From Pseudoalteromonas nigrifaciens (lineage in GTDB: Bacteria > Pseudomonadota > Gammaproteobacteria > Enterobacterales > Alteromonadaceae), in assembly GCF_002221505.1 (NCBI RefSeq), contig NZ_CP011036.1:744001-808000 (forward strand): a DNA stretch of 64,000 nt. The letters are read 5' to 3'. How positions within the stretch are numbered: the first letter of the stretch is position 1; the number at the start of each line of letters is the position of its first letter. Under the pieces are notes generated by a model that ran no database searches, had not been told where the DNA came from, and saw only the letters and a program-made list of their open reading frames with translations. Below, one piece after another: positions 1-8,436 of this stretch. Made by a program: the position numbers and the translations under genes.

Positions 1-1420
1 TAGATGACTTTATAAAGAACGACATAATTAACCCGCTAATCGCAAGTACAATTCCCAAAATAAACGCTGTTTGTACACCCGCTGTTAATGAGCTACTTAC
101 TGCAGAGGGCGCTGATGGATCGGCCACGTTTTCCAAAAAACTATTTTGAGAAGCCGACATGATTGTAATCGCCAAGGCGGTGCCAATTGAGCCAGATACT
201 TGCAGTAAAGTGTTTATTAAAGCGGTCCCGTCAGCATATAGTTCTCTGGGGAGCTCATTTAAACCATTTGTTTGCGCAGGCATCATAATTAATGTTACGC
301 CAATCATGAGAGATGAATGCAAAAAGATAACCATTGCAATAGAGGTTTCTGTGGTTACATTCGACAGATTCCATAGCGTAATAATCATAATAATAAAGCC
401 AGGTGTAAGTAGCCACTTAGAGCCAAACTTATCAAATATGCGCCCCGCGATCGGAGACAAAGCCCCATTTATTATTCCACCTGGCATAAGCACAAGGCCA
501 GCAGTAAGCGCAGTTAATCCAAGGCCAATTTGTAAGTATAAAGGCAAAAGAATCATGGTTGATAAAATAATCATGAATGTGGCAGATACACTCAATAAAC
601 CTAAAGTATACTTTGGGTATTTTAAAGTACGTAAATCTAACATTGGTTTATCGAGTTTAAACTGTCTTAACGAAAATATAATAAGAGAGATTAGCGCAAT
701 TATAATGGTACTAATTACCAGTAAGTTCCCCCATCCTTTTTCACCTGCAATACTAAAGCCATATACAATGCCACCAAACCCGACAGTCGATAACAAAATT
801 GACAGCACATCTATTTTAGGCTTACTCAAAACAGAAACGTTCTGCACATAAGCCAGCCCGTATACTAATGAAAAAACAAGAAACGGAATGAGTAACCAAA
901 GAATCCAATTCCAGCTCAACAGCTCAATAATTAGCCCCGAAGTAGCTGGTCCAACAGCCGGTGCAGTCATCATAACAAGGCCAATCAATCCCATAATAGT
1001 GCCTCTTTTATGAACAGGGAAAATGATGAGGGCTGTATGGAACATTAAGGGAATTAATAAGCCGGTTCCGATTGCCTGAATAATACGACCTAACAGCAAA
1101 ACACTAAAAGAGGGGGCTATACCGGAAACTATCGCTCCAATAATCGAAAAAAGTAACGAAGCAACGAATAATTGCCGAGTACTAAACCATTGTATTAATA
1201 GTGCAGAAACGGGAATAAGGATCCCCATAGTCAGTAAGTAACCTGTTGTTATCCACTGCACGGTAGAGGAAACAACATCTAATTCACTCATTAAATTGCC
1301 AAGTGCCATATTTAAAGCAGTTTCGCTAAATAAGCCAATGAATCCGGCAATTAAAAAGGATATTAGAATAGGGACTGGTCTTATAACTGTTTTATCTTGT
1401 TCATATGCAATTGTAGACAT
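1..1420 (-). CDS. DHA2-family MFS drug efflux transporter (3' end outside window)
   Basis: The reading frame is open from the ATG at 1420 to the window edge (473 codons seen, no stop). It encodes an extremely hydrophobic protein with many membrane segments and no obvious soluble domain. An LLGRIIQAIGTGLLIPL stretch at about residues 100-116 resembles the conserved motif region of the 14-TM EmrB/QacA (DHA2) proton-driven drug exporters, which are usually 470-500 residues, so little is missing. The start has a GAGAG ribosome site about 7 bases upstream. It lies 60 bp behind a TetR-type regulator on the same strand, which suggests a self-regulated drug-resistance operon. The substrate cannot be read from sequence. 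Confidence 0.85.
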   Translation of the reverse strand, partial: MSTIAYEQDKTVIRPVPILISFLIAGFIGLFSETALNMALGNLMSELDVVSSTVQWITTGYLLTMGILIPVSALLIQWFSTRQLFVASLLFSIIGAIVSGIAPSFSVLLLGRIIQAIGTGLLIPLMFHTALIIFPVHKRGTIMGLIGLVMMTAPAVGPATSGLIIELLSWNWILWLLIPFLVFSLVYGLAYVQNVSVLSKPKIDVLSILLSTVGFGGIVYGFSIAGEKGWGNLLVISTIIIALISLIIFSLRQFKLDKPMLDLRTLKYPKYTLGLLSVSATFMIILSTMILLPLYLQIGLGLTALTAGLVLMPGGIINGALSPIAGRIFDKFGSKWLLTPGFIIMIITLWNLSNVTTETSIAMVIFLHSSLMIGVTLIMMPAQTNGLNELPRELYADGTALINTLLQVSGSIGTALAITIMSASQNSFLENVADPSAPSAVSSSLTAGVQTAFILGIVLAISGLIMSFFIKSS

Positions 1421-1480
1421 TAAAACTCTCTTCGCTGATTAACTAAATTGACCTGTGTTGATTGATACTTTATTTACTTT

Positions 1481-2059
1481 TTAAATTTGCTTTTTAATAA
1501 GCAATGAGGGAATTTGCTCTGCTATTGTTTCAAGCGGCTTGCCCGTTTTCATTGTTAAAGCTAAGAGAATACCGCCCTCAGTTAGCGCATGAAAAACAGT
1601 AGCTAAACTTGTGGACTGTTGCTCTGTGTAGCCTGCTTCAAGAAACTTTTCAGTATAAATAGATTGCCAACTTTTAAAGGTCGCTTCACACGCCAAGCGA
1701 ATAGGTTCACTAGTGGAATGTTTTTCTCCAGCAATAGTGCCAATTGGAGAGCCAAGAGGGGTTCCGCCTTGTCCAAACACTCTGGATAATTCATAAACAT
1801 AAGCTTGAAAAGCATCTATTGGATTGGATACACCCGCAAAGTTTTTTTGAATATCTTCCATAACAAGTCTTTTAGTATTGTTAATTGCAGCAGTCGCCAA
1901 CTGCTCTTTGCCTTTTGGAAAGTAGTAATACAAGGAGCCCTTAGGTACGCCACTTTCTTCAATTATGTCATTTAGGCCCACTCCGCAATATCCGCGCACT
2001 CTAAATAAGCGTGATGCCGTCTCAATTAGAACGTCTTTCGGCTTTACTTTTTCACTCAT
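1481..2059 (-). CDS. TetR/AcrR-family transcriptional repressor
   Basis: 192 residues, a typical TetR length. The N-terminal 60 residues form the DNA-binding domain: a first helix (IETASRLFRVRGYCGVGLNDI) followed by the helix-turn-helix EESGVPKGSLYYYFPKGKEQL, with the characteristic G-S-L-Y-Y-Y-F recognition helix. The C-terminal part is the ligand-binding and dimer domain and resembles the LmrA/YxaF branch, which represses multidrug exporters. It precedes the MFS gene on the same strand, so it probably represses both genes until a drug-like ligand binds. The ligand is unknown. Confidence 0.88.
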   Translation of the reverse strand: MSEKVKPKDVLIETASRLFRVRGYCGVGLNDIIEESGVPKGSLYYYFPKGKEQLATAAINNTKRLVMEDIQKNFAGVSNPIDAFQAYVYELSRVFGQGGTPLGSPIGTIAGEKHSTSEPIRLACEATFKSWQSIYTEKFLEAGYTEQQSTSLATVFHALTEGGILLALTMKTGKPLETIAEQIPSLLIKKQI

Positions 2060-2075
2060 AACTAAAACACCTCAA

Positions 2076-2102
2076 ATTATAACGACTGGTCTATTATTTC
2101 AA
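2076..2102 (-). promoter_or_regulatory. Promoter and probable operator of the tetR-MFS operon
   Basis: On the minus strand a perfect TATAAT (2081-2076) sits 17 bases before the tetR start codon. A TTGAAA (2102-2097) is spaced 15 bp upstream of it. Between them lies an imperfect palindrome centred on GACCAGTC (about 2084-2091), similar in style to operators of LmrA-type TetR proteins. A repressor bound there would cover the promoter. Seen: the boxes. Inferred: their use. Confidence 0.55.
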
Positions 2103-2401
2103 TGGTAAGGAGGAATCGACTCTGTGTCAATGCTATCGGCTTTACATTTTATTTTGTGTAACCGGTAATATTATCACCAGCATGGCTCTAAAAATGCGCC
2201 AAAAGGCGATAGCCAAAGGGGGGCGGAATAGTAGTACGCTTTGTTCTTATCAATATGGTTTGAAGGTGATAATTTAGCTACAAGAGCAAGTTTAAAGGGA
2301 ATAGCGAAGATTTAAGAGCATGCTAAAATTAGTAAGGCAGGGAGCTTGAGTTATTCAAATTGTAAAAACTATTTAAAAAGTATCTAAAAGCTGCCTAGAA
2401 A

Positions 2402-2498
2402 CCATCAGCAAACCATCAGCAAACTATCAGCAAATTATCAGCAAGCTATCAGCAAGCTATCAGCAAGCTATCAGTAAGTTATTAGCAAACTATCTAAA
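2402..2498 (+). repeat. 11-bp tandem repeat, 8 full copies plus a partial one
   Basis: Head-to-tail copies of CTATCAGCAAG with small changes. The first two read CCATCAGCAAA, the middle ones CTATCAGCAAG, and the eighth TTATTAGCAAA, followed by a decayed ninth. Period 11 is out of frame for coding, and there are no spacers, so it is neither a coding repeat nor CRISPR. The period is close to one DNA helical turn. Confidence 0.9.
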
Positions 2499-2734
2499 TT
2501 AGTGCCTAGTTTTATTGAACCACAACAAATAGTAGTATCAGCACAGTGAGATAAAGTAAGCTACAGCACTTTATTGCTATTATATTTTTATTCACAAAAC
2601 GTAAAAATAATTAATTTAGTGCTCGGCTATTAATATTTGCCTGAGTCTAAGTAATTAAAAAATGAAGAATTAGCCTGCTAATTCGTCGTTTTGTTTATTT
2701 AAAAGGCAATCAAACCAAAAAGATGATTTTTTTC

Positions 2735-2762
2735 TTTACCTTTGGCCAAAGGTCTCTATAAT
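2735..2762 (+). promoter_or_regulatory. tRNA-Trp promoter with a 16-bp palindrome in its spacer
   Basis: A perfect TATAAT (2757-2762) lies 14 bp before the tRNA, with TTTACC (2735-2740) 16 bp upstream as a weak -35. The spacer is almost filled by the perfect palindrome ACCTTTGGCCAAAGGT (2738-2753), placed where a repressor or activator would act. Confidence 0.6.
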
Positions 2763-2775
2763 TCGTCGGTATTGC

Positions 2776-2852
2776 AGGGGCGTAGTTCCAATTGGTAGAA
2801 CAGCGGTCTCCAAAACCGACGGTTGGGAGTTCGAATCTCTCCGCCCCTGCCA
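2776..2852 (+). tRNA. tRNA-Trp (anticodon CCA)
   Basis: The acceptor stem AGGGGCG (2776-2782) pairs with CGCCCCT (2842-2848), followed by discriminator G and an encoded CCA (2850-2852). The anticodon loop CTCCAAA carries CCA, and the T-arm GGGAG-TTCGAAT-CTCTC is intact. The sequence is very close to E. coli tRNA-Trp. The base pair at the top of the anticodon stem appears to be a G·A mismatch. It stands alone, 65 bp before holD. Confidence 0.96.
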
Positions 2853-2917
2853 TTTCTTCTTTACATCGAATTTATTACTTCTTATATTACCTTACTTACT
2901 AATTTCATCGAGTCGTT

Positions 2918-3238
2918 ATGCATTCACGTTACGCAGCTGTTTTTGGTATAGAAAACCTCGAATTAAATCAGCATTATCAAACGGTTAATAACCAGCCAAT
3001 AAATAATAAAGCAACTGACACTAAAGCAGACAGCGTCGCGCCTGAGCCTATTTCGCTCACAAGCCAGCTATTTGCAGATATAAAGCGTGCCATAGCCCCC
3101 ATTACCATCAATAGTGTAATACAAGGCACGGCAATGCAATTACATGGCGATCAGTTAGTTTTAACAAATTCACAGCTCAGTACTGCCGATAAACGTGCTT
3201 TATGGGCTTTAATGAGTGACCATCTTGATAAACTTTAA
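2918..3238 (+). CDS. holD: DNA polymerase III psi subunit-like protein (HolD)
   Basis: 106 residues, shorter than E. coli psi (about 137). The N-terminal YAAVFGIENLELNQ is a plausible chi-binding peptide with aromatic residues. The middle (about 25-45) is low-complexity and the C-terminal half (LFADIKRAI...LWALMSDHLDKL) is a small alpha/beta-type domain. The call rests mostly on position directly before and overlapping rimI, the usual gammaproteobacterial holD-rimI arrangement. In the family, psi bridges the clamp loader to chi and single-strand binding protein at the replication fork. Sequence similarity among HolD proteins is low, so the name is probable rather than certain. Confidence 0.62.
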   Translation: MHSRYAAVFGIENLELNQHYQTVNNQPINNKATDTKADSVAPEPISLTSQLFADIKRAIAPITINSVIQGTAMQLHGDQLVLTNSQLSTADKRALWALMSDHLDKL

Positions 3239-3692
3239 ATCAGTAGACGCAACCGCTATACCGCAATTAATGGCTATAGAAACCGCATGCCACAGCCACC
3301 CGTGGACGTTAAATACTATGAGCTCATGTATTGGTGGGCGCTATTTTAATTTAGCAGCGTTTAACGGCGATACCATGGTAGGTTTTTATATTGGCGAAAA
3401 GGCCGGGCCCGACTTTACCTTGATGGATATTTGCGTTGCCCCAAGCGAGCAAGGAAAAGGCATTGCAAAACAGCTACTGAACCAGTTTATTGATTATGGT
3501 GAGCAGCAAAATGCTGAAAATTTATTTTTAGAAGTACGCGAATCAAATACCCCCGCAATAAAGCTCTACGAAAATGCAGGCTTTATAGAAATGTCAGTGC
3601 GTAAAAACTATTACCCAAGCGACAATCCTGCTAAAAACGGATTTGAAGACGCTATTTTAATGGGCATGGCACTGGGCTTAAACTTTCAATAA
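3216..3692 (+). CDS. rimI: Ribosomal-protein-alanine N-acetyltransferase RimI
   Basis: 158 residues with a GNAT fold throughout: the substrate-side IETACHSHPWT near residue 22, the acetyl-CoA pyrophosphate loop VAPSEQGKGIAKQLL at about 75-89, and the closing NTPAIKLYENAGF motif. RimI acetylates the N-terminal alanine of ribosomal protein S18. The first usable codon is GTG at 3216, which overlaps the holD end by 23 bases. A TTG at 3225 is an alternative. The overlap indicates translational coupling with holD. Confidence 0.9.
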   Translation: MTILINFKSVDATAIPQLMAIETACHSHPWTLNTMSSCIGGRYFNLAAFNGDTMVGFYIGEKAGPDFTLMDICVAPSEQGKGIAKQLLNQFIDYGEQQNAENLFLEVRESNTPAIKLYENAGFIEMSVRKNYYPSDNPAKNGFEDAILMGMALGLNFQ

Positions 3693-3757
3693 TATTTTGT
3701 AGTGAAGAGTTTGCAGTGATAACTGTATAAAGAATATTGTTGCAGTAAGCCGATAAC

Positions 3758-6424
3758 TTATACCGGCTTACTTTGCTCACTAATAACCTGCTCAATAGCG
3801 TTAATTAAGTTAGCTGTTAATTCGTTTAACGCGGCTTTGCTATCGCTTTTTAAATGATCTTCTAAACGCGCAGCACAGTGATAAATATCATCAAAGTTAA
3901 AACACCCAGCACTGCCTTTTATATTATGTGCTAATGCGCGTAATGCGACTAAGTTACCCGAAAATTGTAAGCTTTTTATTTCAGCTAAATAAGTTGGCAG
4001 GTTAGCGACGTAATTTGCATTTATTTGTTGGAATTTTTCACTTTTGAGTATGTCGTCCCATTTATTTTGATTGTCTTTTTCAAGGTGTAGGTAACTTACT
4101 AATACGCTTTCTAGGGCGTCTTTATCTATAGGTTTCGCCAGAGCCTTGTCGCATCCTGCAGCAATATATGTGTCTACGTCATGGTTCATTACATTCGCAG
4201 TGAGTGCGATTATAGGGCCGTCGTATGCTGCATGGCGTAATATTTTAGTCGCTTCTAGGCCACCCATTACTGGCATTTGCATATCCATAATAATTAACTG
4301 ATAGTCGTTTACTAGCGCCATTTCTACCGCTTCAGCGCCATTGTTTGCTATGTCGGGCTCTAATCCCCAAGTTTGCAGCAGCAGCTTTATTAATAATTGA
4401 TTATCGGGGTTATCTTCGGCCACTAAAATATGTGCATCAAAATTATTACTAGCGAAGGAAAGCAGCGGATCTTTTTCTGGAATGAGTTGATTGGATTGCT
4501 CTAAAAACAGGTTATCGGCTAATGGCGTTTGTAAATTACAGGCTATGGTTATAGTAAAGCAGCTACCTACATCTAATTCACTTTTAACGGTTATATCACC
4601 GCCAAGACGTTGTGCTAAATTTTTTGAAATACATAGCCCAAGCCCGGTGCCGCCAAAGCGACGGGTTGTGGTAGCGTCTGCTTGCTCAAAAGGAGTAAAT
4701 AAGCGCTTAATTTGACTTTCAACCATACCAATTCCGCTATCTTGTATTACAAACATCAGCTCTTGGCTTGGTAGGTAATGAACCGTTATAGATACATGGC
4801 CTTGCTCGGTAAACTTAACTGCATTGCTGGCAATGTTGATCAGTATTTGTTTTAAGCGGGTTTCGTCGCTGTTTATAGTGTGTGGTAACGGGAGTTGATA
4901 ATTAATACTAAGCTTTAGCTTTTTTTGTTGTGCCAGCGGTTCAATAATTGACTCAATGTCGTGAATTAAGCGCACTACATTTAGTGGGGCTTGCTCTACA
5001 GCAATTTTTTCGGCTTCAATTTTAGACAAATCTAAAATGTTATTTATTAACTCTAGTAAATGCTTAGAGTTGCGTAAAATAGTGCCTAAATGCTGTTTGT
5101 TGTTGGTGATTTTATCGTTATGTAAAAGCTGTTCGGTAAAGCCCATTATTGCCGTGAGTGGGGTACGAATTTCGTGGCTCATATTAGCCAAAAAGCGACT
5201 TTTAAGTTGATTTGCTTGCTCTGCTTGGCCAATCGCAAGCTCTAACTGGCTATTCATGGTTTCTAGCGCTTTGGTGCGGCTTTCTACTTTGTCTTCGAGG
5301 TGATGTTTATATTCTTCTAACTGCTCTTGATAATGCCTAATTTGATTAACCATGTGATTAAAGTCGTTAAACAATATGCCTACTTCATCATCGGTGTGCG
5401 CGGGCAGTGAAACACCTAAATCGCCATCACCTACACGGTGGCTAGCTGCACCTAATAGCTCAATAGGATTAAGTAATAAATTACGCACTACAATAAAAAT
5501 AAGTATTGGCAGCGTAATAACCGAAATAATAACAATTAAGCCGGTAATTAAGCTAATAGCCTTACCCGATTGATACAAAACGGCTTTAGGAATAGTCGAT
5601 ACATAATAACCACCGCTCATTTGCACCGCAAAAATCATCCGCTCTATTTTATCTATACTCGAAAGCTCTATGGTTGATAAAGAGCCAATGTCGGCTAAGT
5701 TATGTACTTGGTTGAGCTCAAATTCGCTAATATATTGGCCACGAATATTATAATCGGAACTAAATAAAATTTTCCCCTCATTACTAACGAGTAAGTTGAG
5801 GGTGTTGTTGTAGGGGGCTTCTAAAATACTGGTGTTAAGAATAGAAGGATCAATATGCAGTACTATAAAACCAAGCTGTTGTGGGCGCTTAAGATAGTAG
5901 TCAATGCTATAAATACGCTGAATAAAATACAAGCTGGTGGTGCCATCTGCTTTTTGCATCATAAACTGCTGTTGGCTTAAATTACTTTGCTGTACTTTGT
6001 CAAAAAAAGGATACGATTTTGGCGCTATGCTTAAATTACTTGAGTAGTAGGCATCGCTTTTGCCATTTACCGACATTAAGTTAATGCTAATAATATCGGG
6101 ATAGGCCTCGCTATAACTGGCAAACACATCCATTAACGCACCTAGGCGATAGGTGTAGCCACCATCAGCATGTAAATCGTTAGCTAAAAAATCGTTCAAT
6201 ACGGGTGAGGTGGATAATAGCTTGGCAGTGGATTGAAATGAGTCAATATAGTTAAATACTTTTTGTTGTTGTTGTTCAACAAACCGGCTCATAATTAAAT
6301 CAGCTTGTTTTTGTGTTGAGTTGGTTACATTAGTTAGCGTAAAACCACCTAAAAATAACAGCGGAAGTATAACTAACGGCGTTATATACCATAATAACCT
6401 AATGCTTAACTTACTGGTTTTCAT
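3758..6424 (-). CDS. Hybrid sensor histidine kinase (Cache-HAMP-HisKA-HATPase-REC-HPt)
   Basis: 888 residues from the chosen ATG. The order is: TM1 near residues 12-32, a long periplasmic Cache-like sensor, TM2 at about 290-312, HAMP, coiled coil, HisKA with NMSHEIRTP (phosphorylated His about 417), HATPase_c with GTGLGLCIS, one receiver domain (MDMQMPVMGG, Asp about 714) and a C-terminal HPt (AHNIKGSAG, His about 833). This is a complete internal phosphorelay. The frame is open upstream to 6532, but the region before 6424 lacks membrane logic. A GGAGG lies 15 bases before the ATG and 9 before a TTG at 6430, so the start may be slightly upstream. No response regulator is adjacent; the signal is unknown. 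Confidence 0.88.
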   Translation of the reverse strand: MKTSKLSIRLLWYITPLVILPLLFLGGFTLTNVTNSTQKQADLIMSRFVEQQQQKVFNYIDSFQSTAKLLSTSPVLNDFLANDLHADGGYTYRLGALMDVFASYSEAYPDIISINLMSVNGKSDAYYSSNLSIAPKSYPFFDKVQQSNLSQQQFMMQKADGTTSLYFIQRIYSIDYYLKRPQQLGFIVLHIDPSILNTSILEAPYNNTLNLLVSNEGKILFSSDYNIRGQYISEFELNQVHNLADIGSLSTIELSSIDKIERMIFAVQMSGGYYVSTIPKAVLYQSGKAISLITGLIVIISVITLPILIFIVVRNLLLNPIELLGAASHRVGDGDLGVSLPAHTDDEVGILFNDFNHMVNQIRHYQEQLEEYKHHLEDKVESRTKALETMNSQLELAIGQAEQANQLKSRFLANMSHEIRTPLTAIMGFTEQLLHNDKITNNKQHLGTILRNSKHLLELINNILDLSKIEAEKIAVEQAPLNVVRLIHDIESIIEPLAQQKKLKLSINYQLPLPHTINSDETRLKQILINIASNAVKFTEQGHVSITVHYLPSQELMFVIQDSGIGMVESQIKRLFTPFEQADATTTRRFGGTGLGLCISKNLAQRLGGDITVKSELDVGSCFTITIACNLQTPLADNLFLEQSNQLIPEKDPLLSFASNNFDAHILVAEDNPDNQLLIKLLLQTWGLEPDIANNGAEAVEMALVNDYQLIIMDMQMPVMGGLEATKILRHAAYDGPIIALTANVMNHDVDTYIAAGCDKALAKPIDKDALESVLVSYLHLEKDNQNKWDDILKSEKFQQINANYVANLPTYLAEIKSLQFSGNLVALRALAHNIKGSAGCFNFDDIYHCAARLEDHLKSDSKAALNELTANLINAIEQVISEQSKPV

Positions 6425-6789
6425 TACCAAACAACACATCCTCCATGTAATGTTAGTAATAATATGTTTTACAGCTATATTACTCAAGCTTAGCGTTTGT
6501 TTATTGTGCTGGTAATATTTATAACTAAGCACAATCTAGGACAATAATTGAGTAAATACGCGCTCTGGGAGAGTTAATAAAAAAAGAATCAGTTAATAAC
6601 TAAGCATTGATTGTTTATAGAGTGAAGATCAGCGAAAATAGTCTTCAATTACGATTAACATAACGGATCGCGTGTGAGGAGCCAAATTGGGTTCTTCCTA
6701 GGGTGTGTTGAGCTTTCGGGGTTGAGCAATATTAGCTCTGAAACGTCAGCATACATAAATGTCCGTATTCAAACTAAAAGAACTTTTTA
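6425..6789. other. Divergent regulatory spacer between kinase gene and prfC
   Basis: 365 bp separating two divergently read genes; it must hold both promoters. I see no confident -35/-10 pair, hairpin terminator or riboswitch-like structure. Confidence 0.4.
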
Positions 6790-8379
6790 ATGGCAGAGCA
6801 AAATCTCCTCAGTGAAATTAATAAACGACGTACCTTCGCGATTATTTCGCATCCAGATGCGGGTAAAACCACCATCACCGAAAAAGTACTCTTATTCGGA
6901 CAAGCTATCCAAAAAGCCGGTACAGTAAAAGGCCGTGGCTCTAACCAGCATGCTAAATCTGACTGGATGGACATGGAAAAAGAGCGTGGTATTTCTGTTA
7001 CTACCTCAGTAATGCAGTTTCCGTATAAAAACGCCTTGGTTAACCTGCTCGACACACCTGGACACGAAGACTTCTCAGAAGATACGTACCGTACGCTAAC
7101 AGCAGTCGATTCGTGCTTAATGGTTATTGATGCGGCCAAAGGTGTAGAAGACCGTACGCGTAAATTAATGGAAGTAACACGCCTGCGTACTACGCCAATT
7201 GTTACTTTTATGAATAAATGTGACCGTGATATACGCGACCCAATGGAGCTGCTTGACGAAGTTGAAACCGAGCTTAAAATAGCGTGTGCGCCTATTACTT
7301 GGCCAATTGGTAGCGGTAAAGGCTTTAAAGGCGTTTATCATATTCATAACGATGAAGCGGTTTTATATAAAACTGGCCAAGGTCATAAAATTCAAGACGT
7401 GCGCACCATTAAAGGGATAGATAACCCAGAACTGGTTGATGCTATTGGTGACGATCTTGCCGCGCAATTACGCGATGAGCTAGAGCTGGTTATTGGCGCA
7501 TCCAATGAATTTGATTTAGAGCTGTTTTTAGCCGGCGAACTATCGCCAGTTTATTTTGGTACAGCACTAGGTAACTTTGGTGTTGACCATGTACTTGACG
7601 GCTTAACTAAATGGGCGCCAACGCCATTGCCACGTGAAACAGAAGACCGCCAAGTAGTTGCCACTGAAGAGAACTTTACTGGCTTTGTATTTAAAATTCA
7701 GGCCAATATGGACCCGAAACACCGCGACCGAATTGCCTTTATGCGCATAGTGTCGGGTAAATACAGCCAAGGCATGAAAATGAATCATGTGCGAATTGGC
7801 AAACAAGTAAGTATTTCTGATGCGGTTACGTTTATGGCTGGCGATCGTGAGCGCGCAGGTGATGCATTCGCTGGCGACATTATTGGTTTACATAACCACG
7901 GTACGATTCAAATAGGTGATACTTTTACCCAAGGTGAAAAGCTTAAGTTTAGTGGTATTCCTAACTTTGCACCGGAATTATTCCGCCGTATTCGTTTACG
8001 TGATCCGCTTAAGCAAAAGCAGTTATTAAAAGGCTTAGTACAACTTTCAGAAGAGGGTGCTGTACAGGTATTTAGACCGCTAATAAACAACGATTTAATT
8101 GTAGGCGCAGTAGGTGTACTTCAGTTTGATGTGGTTGTAGCGCGCTTAAAAGCAGAATATAACGTAGATGCAATTTACGAAGGGGTTAACGTAAATACAG
8201 CCCGCTGGGTAAGCAGCGACGACGTTAAAAAGTTTGAAGACTTTAAGCGTAAATGTGAAAGCAACCTAGCCTTAGATGGCGGCGATAATTTAACTTACAT
8301 AGCGCCAAGCCGTGTAAACCTTAATTTATCAGTAGAGCGCTACCCAGAAGTCACCTTTAGCCATACACGCGAAAACTAA
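6790..8379 (+). CDS. prfC: Peptide chain release factor 3
   Basis: 529 residues, the standard RF3 length. The GTPase domain shows G1 SHPDAGKTT (about residues 20-28), G3 [14 protein letters not shown] and G4 FMNKCDRD. Translation-factor domains II and III follow. RF3 uses GTP to eject RF1 and RF2 from the ribosome after peptide release. The ribosome site is weak (AAAGAAC). It stands alone and is followed 58 bp later by argS. Confidence 0.97.
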   Translation: MAEQNLLSEINKRRTFAIISHPDAGKTTITEKVLLFGQAIQKAGTVKGRGSNQHAKSDWMDMEKERGISVTTSVMQFPYKNALVNLLDTPGHEDFSEDTYRTLTAVDSCLMVIDAAKGVEDRTRKLMEVTRLRTTPIVTFMNKCDRDIRDPMELLDEVETELKIACAPITWPIGSGKGFKGVYHIHNDEAVLYKTGQGHKIQDVRTIKGIDNPELVDAIGDDLAAQLRDELELVIGASNEFDLELFLAGELSPVYFGTALGNFGVDHVLDGLTKWAPTPLPRETEDRQVVATEENFTGFVFKIQANMDPKHRDRIAFMRIVSGKYSQGMKMNHVRIGKQVSISDAVTFMAGDRERAGDAFAGDIIGLHNHGTIQIGDTFTQGEKLKFSGIPNFAPELFRRIRLRDPLKQKQLLKGLVQLSEEGAVQVFRPLINNDLIVGAVGVLQFDVVVARLKAEYNVDAIYEGVNVNTARWVSSDDVKKFEDFKRKCESNLALDGGDNLTYIAPSRVNLNLSVERYPEVTFSHTREN

Positions 8380-8401
8380 AGCCAGCTTAGTAAAATTTTA
8401 A

Positions 8402-8421
8402 AAGCCTGCTTTGGCGGGCTT
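8402..8421 (+). terminator. Hairpin between prfC and argS
   Basis: AAGCCTGC pairs with GCGGGCTT around a TTTG loop, just before the argS ribosome site. There is no U-run after it, so it is a weak terminator or a leader structure rather than a strong stop. Confidence 0.4.
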
Positions 8422-8436
8422 ATTAAGGTAAAAAAT

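Larger units (their letters stand above)
2060..2775. other. Long intergenic spacer with hairpin and tandem repeat
   Basis: No credible coding frame is seen between tetR and tRNA-Trp. The spacer holds the tetR promoter at its left end, a nested hairpin near 2183-2213 (GGCT...GCGCC AAAA GGCG...AGCC), the 11-bp tandem array at 2402-2498, and the tRNA promoter at its right end. The rest is A+T-rich with nothing recognised. Confidence 0.6.

Noticed and set aside
159..851. Open frame on the plus strand, 230 codons
   Set aside because: It lies antisense inside the membrane-transporter gene, has no ribosome site and looks like a translated shadow of hydrophobic codons.
2402..2498. CRISPR array
   Set aside because: Units are 11 bp with no spacers; there are no cas genes in the window.
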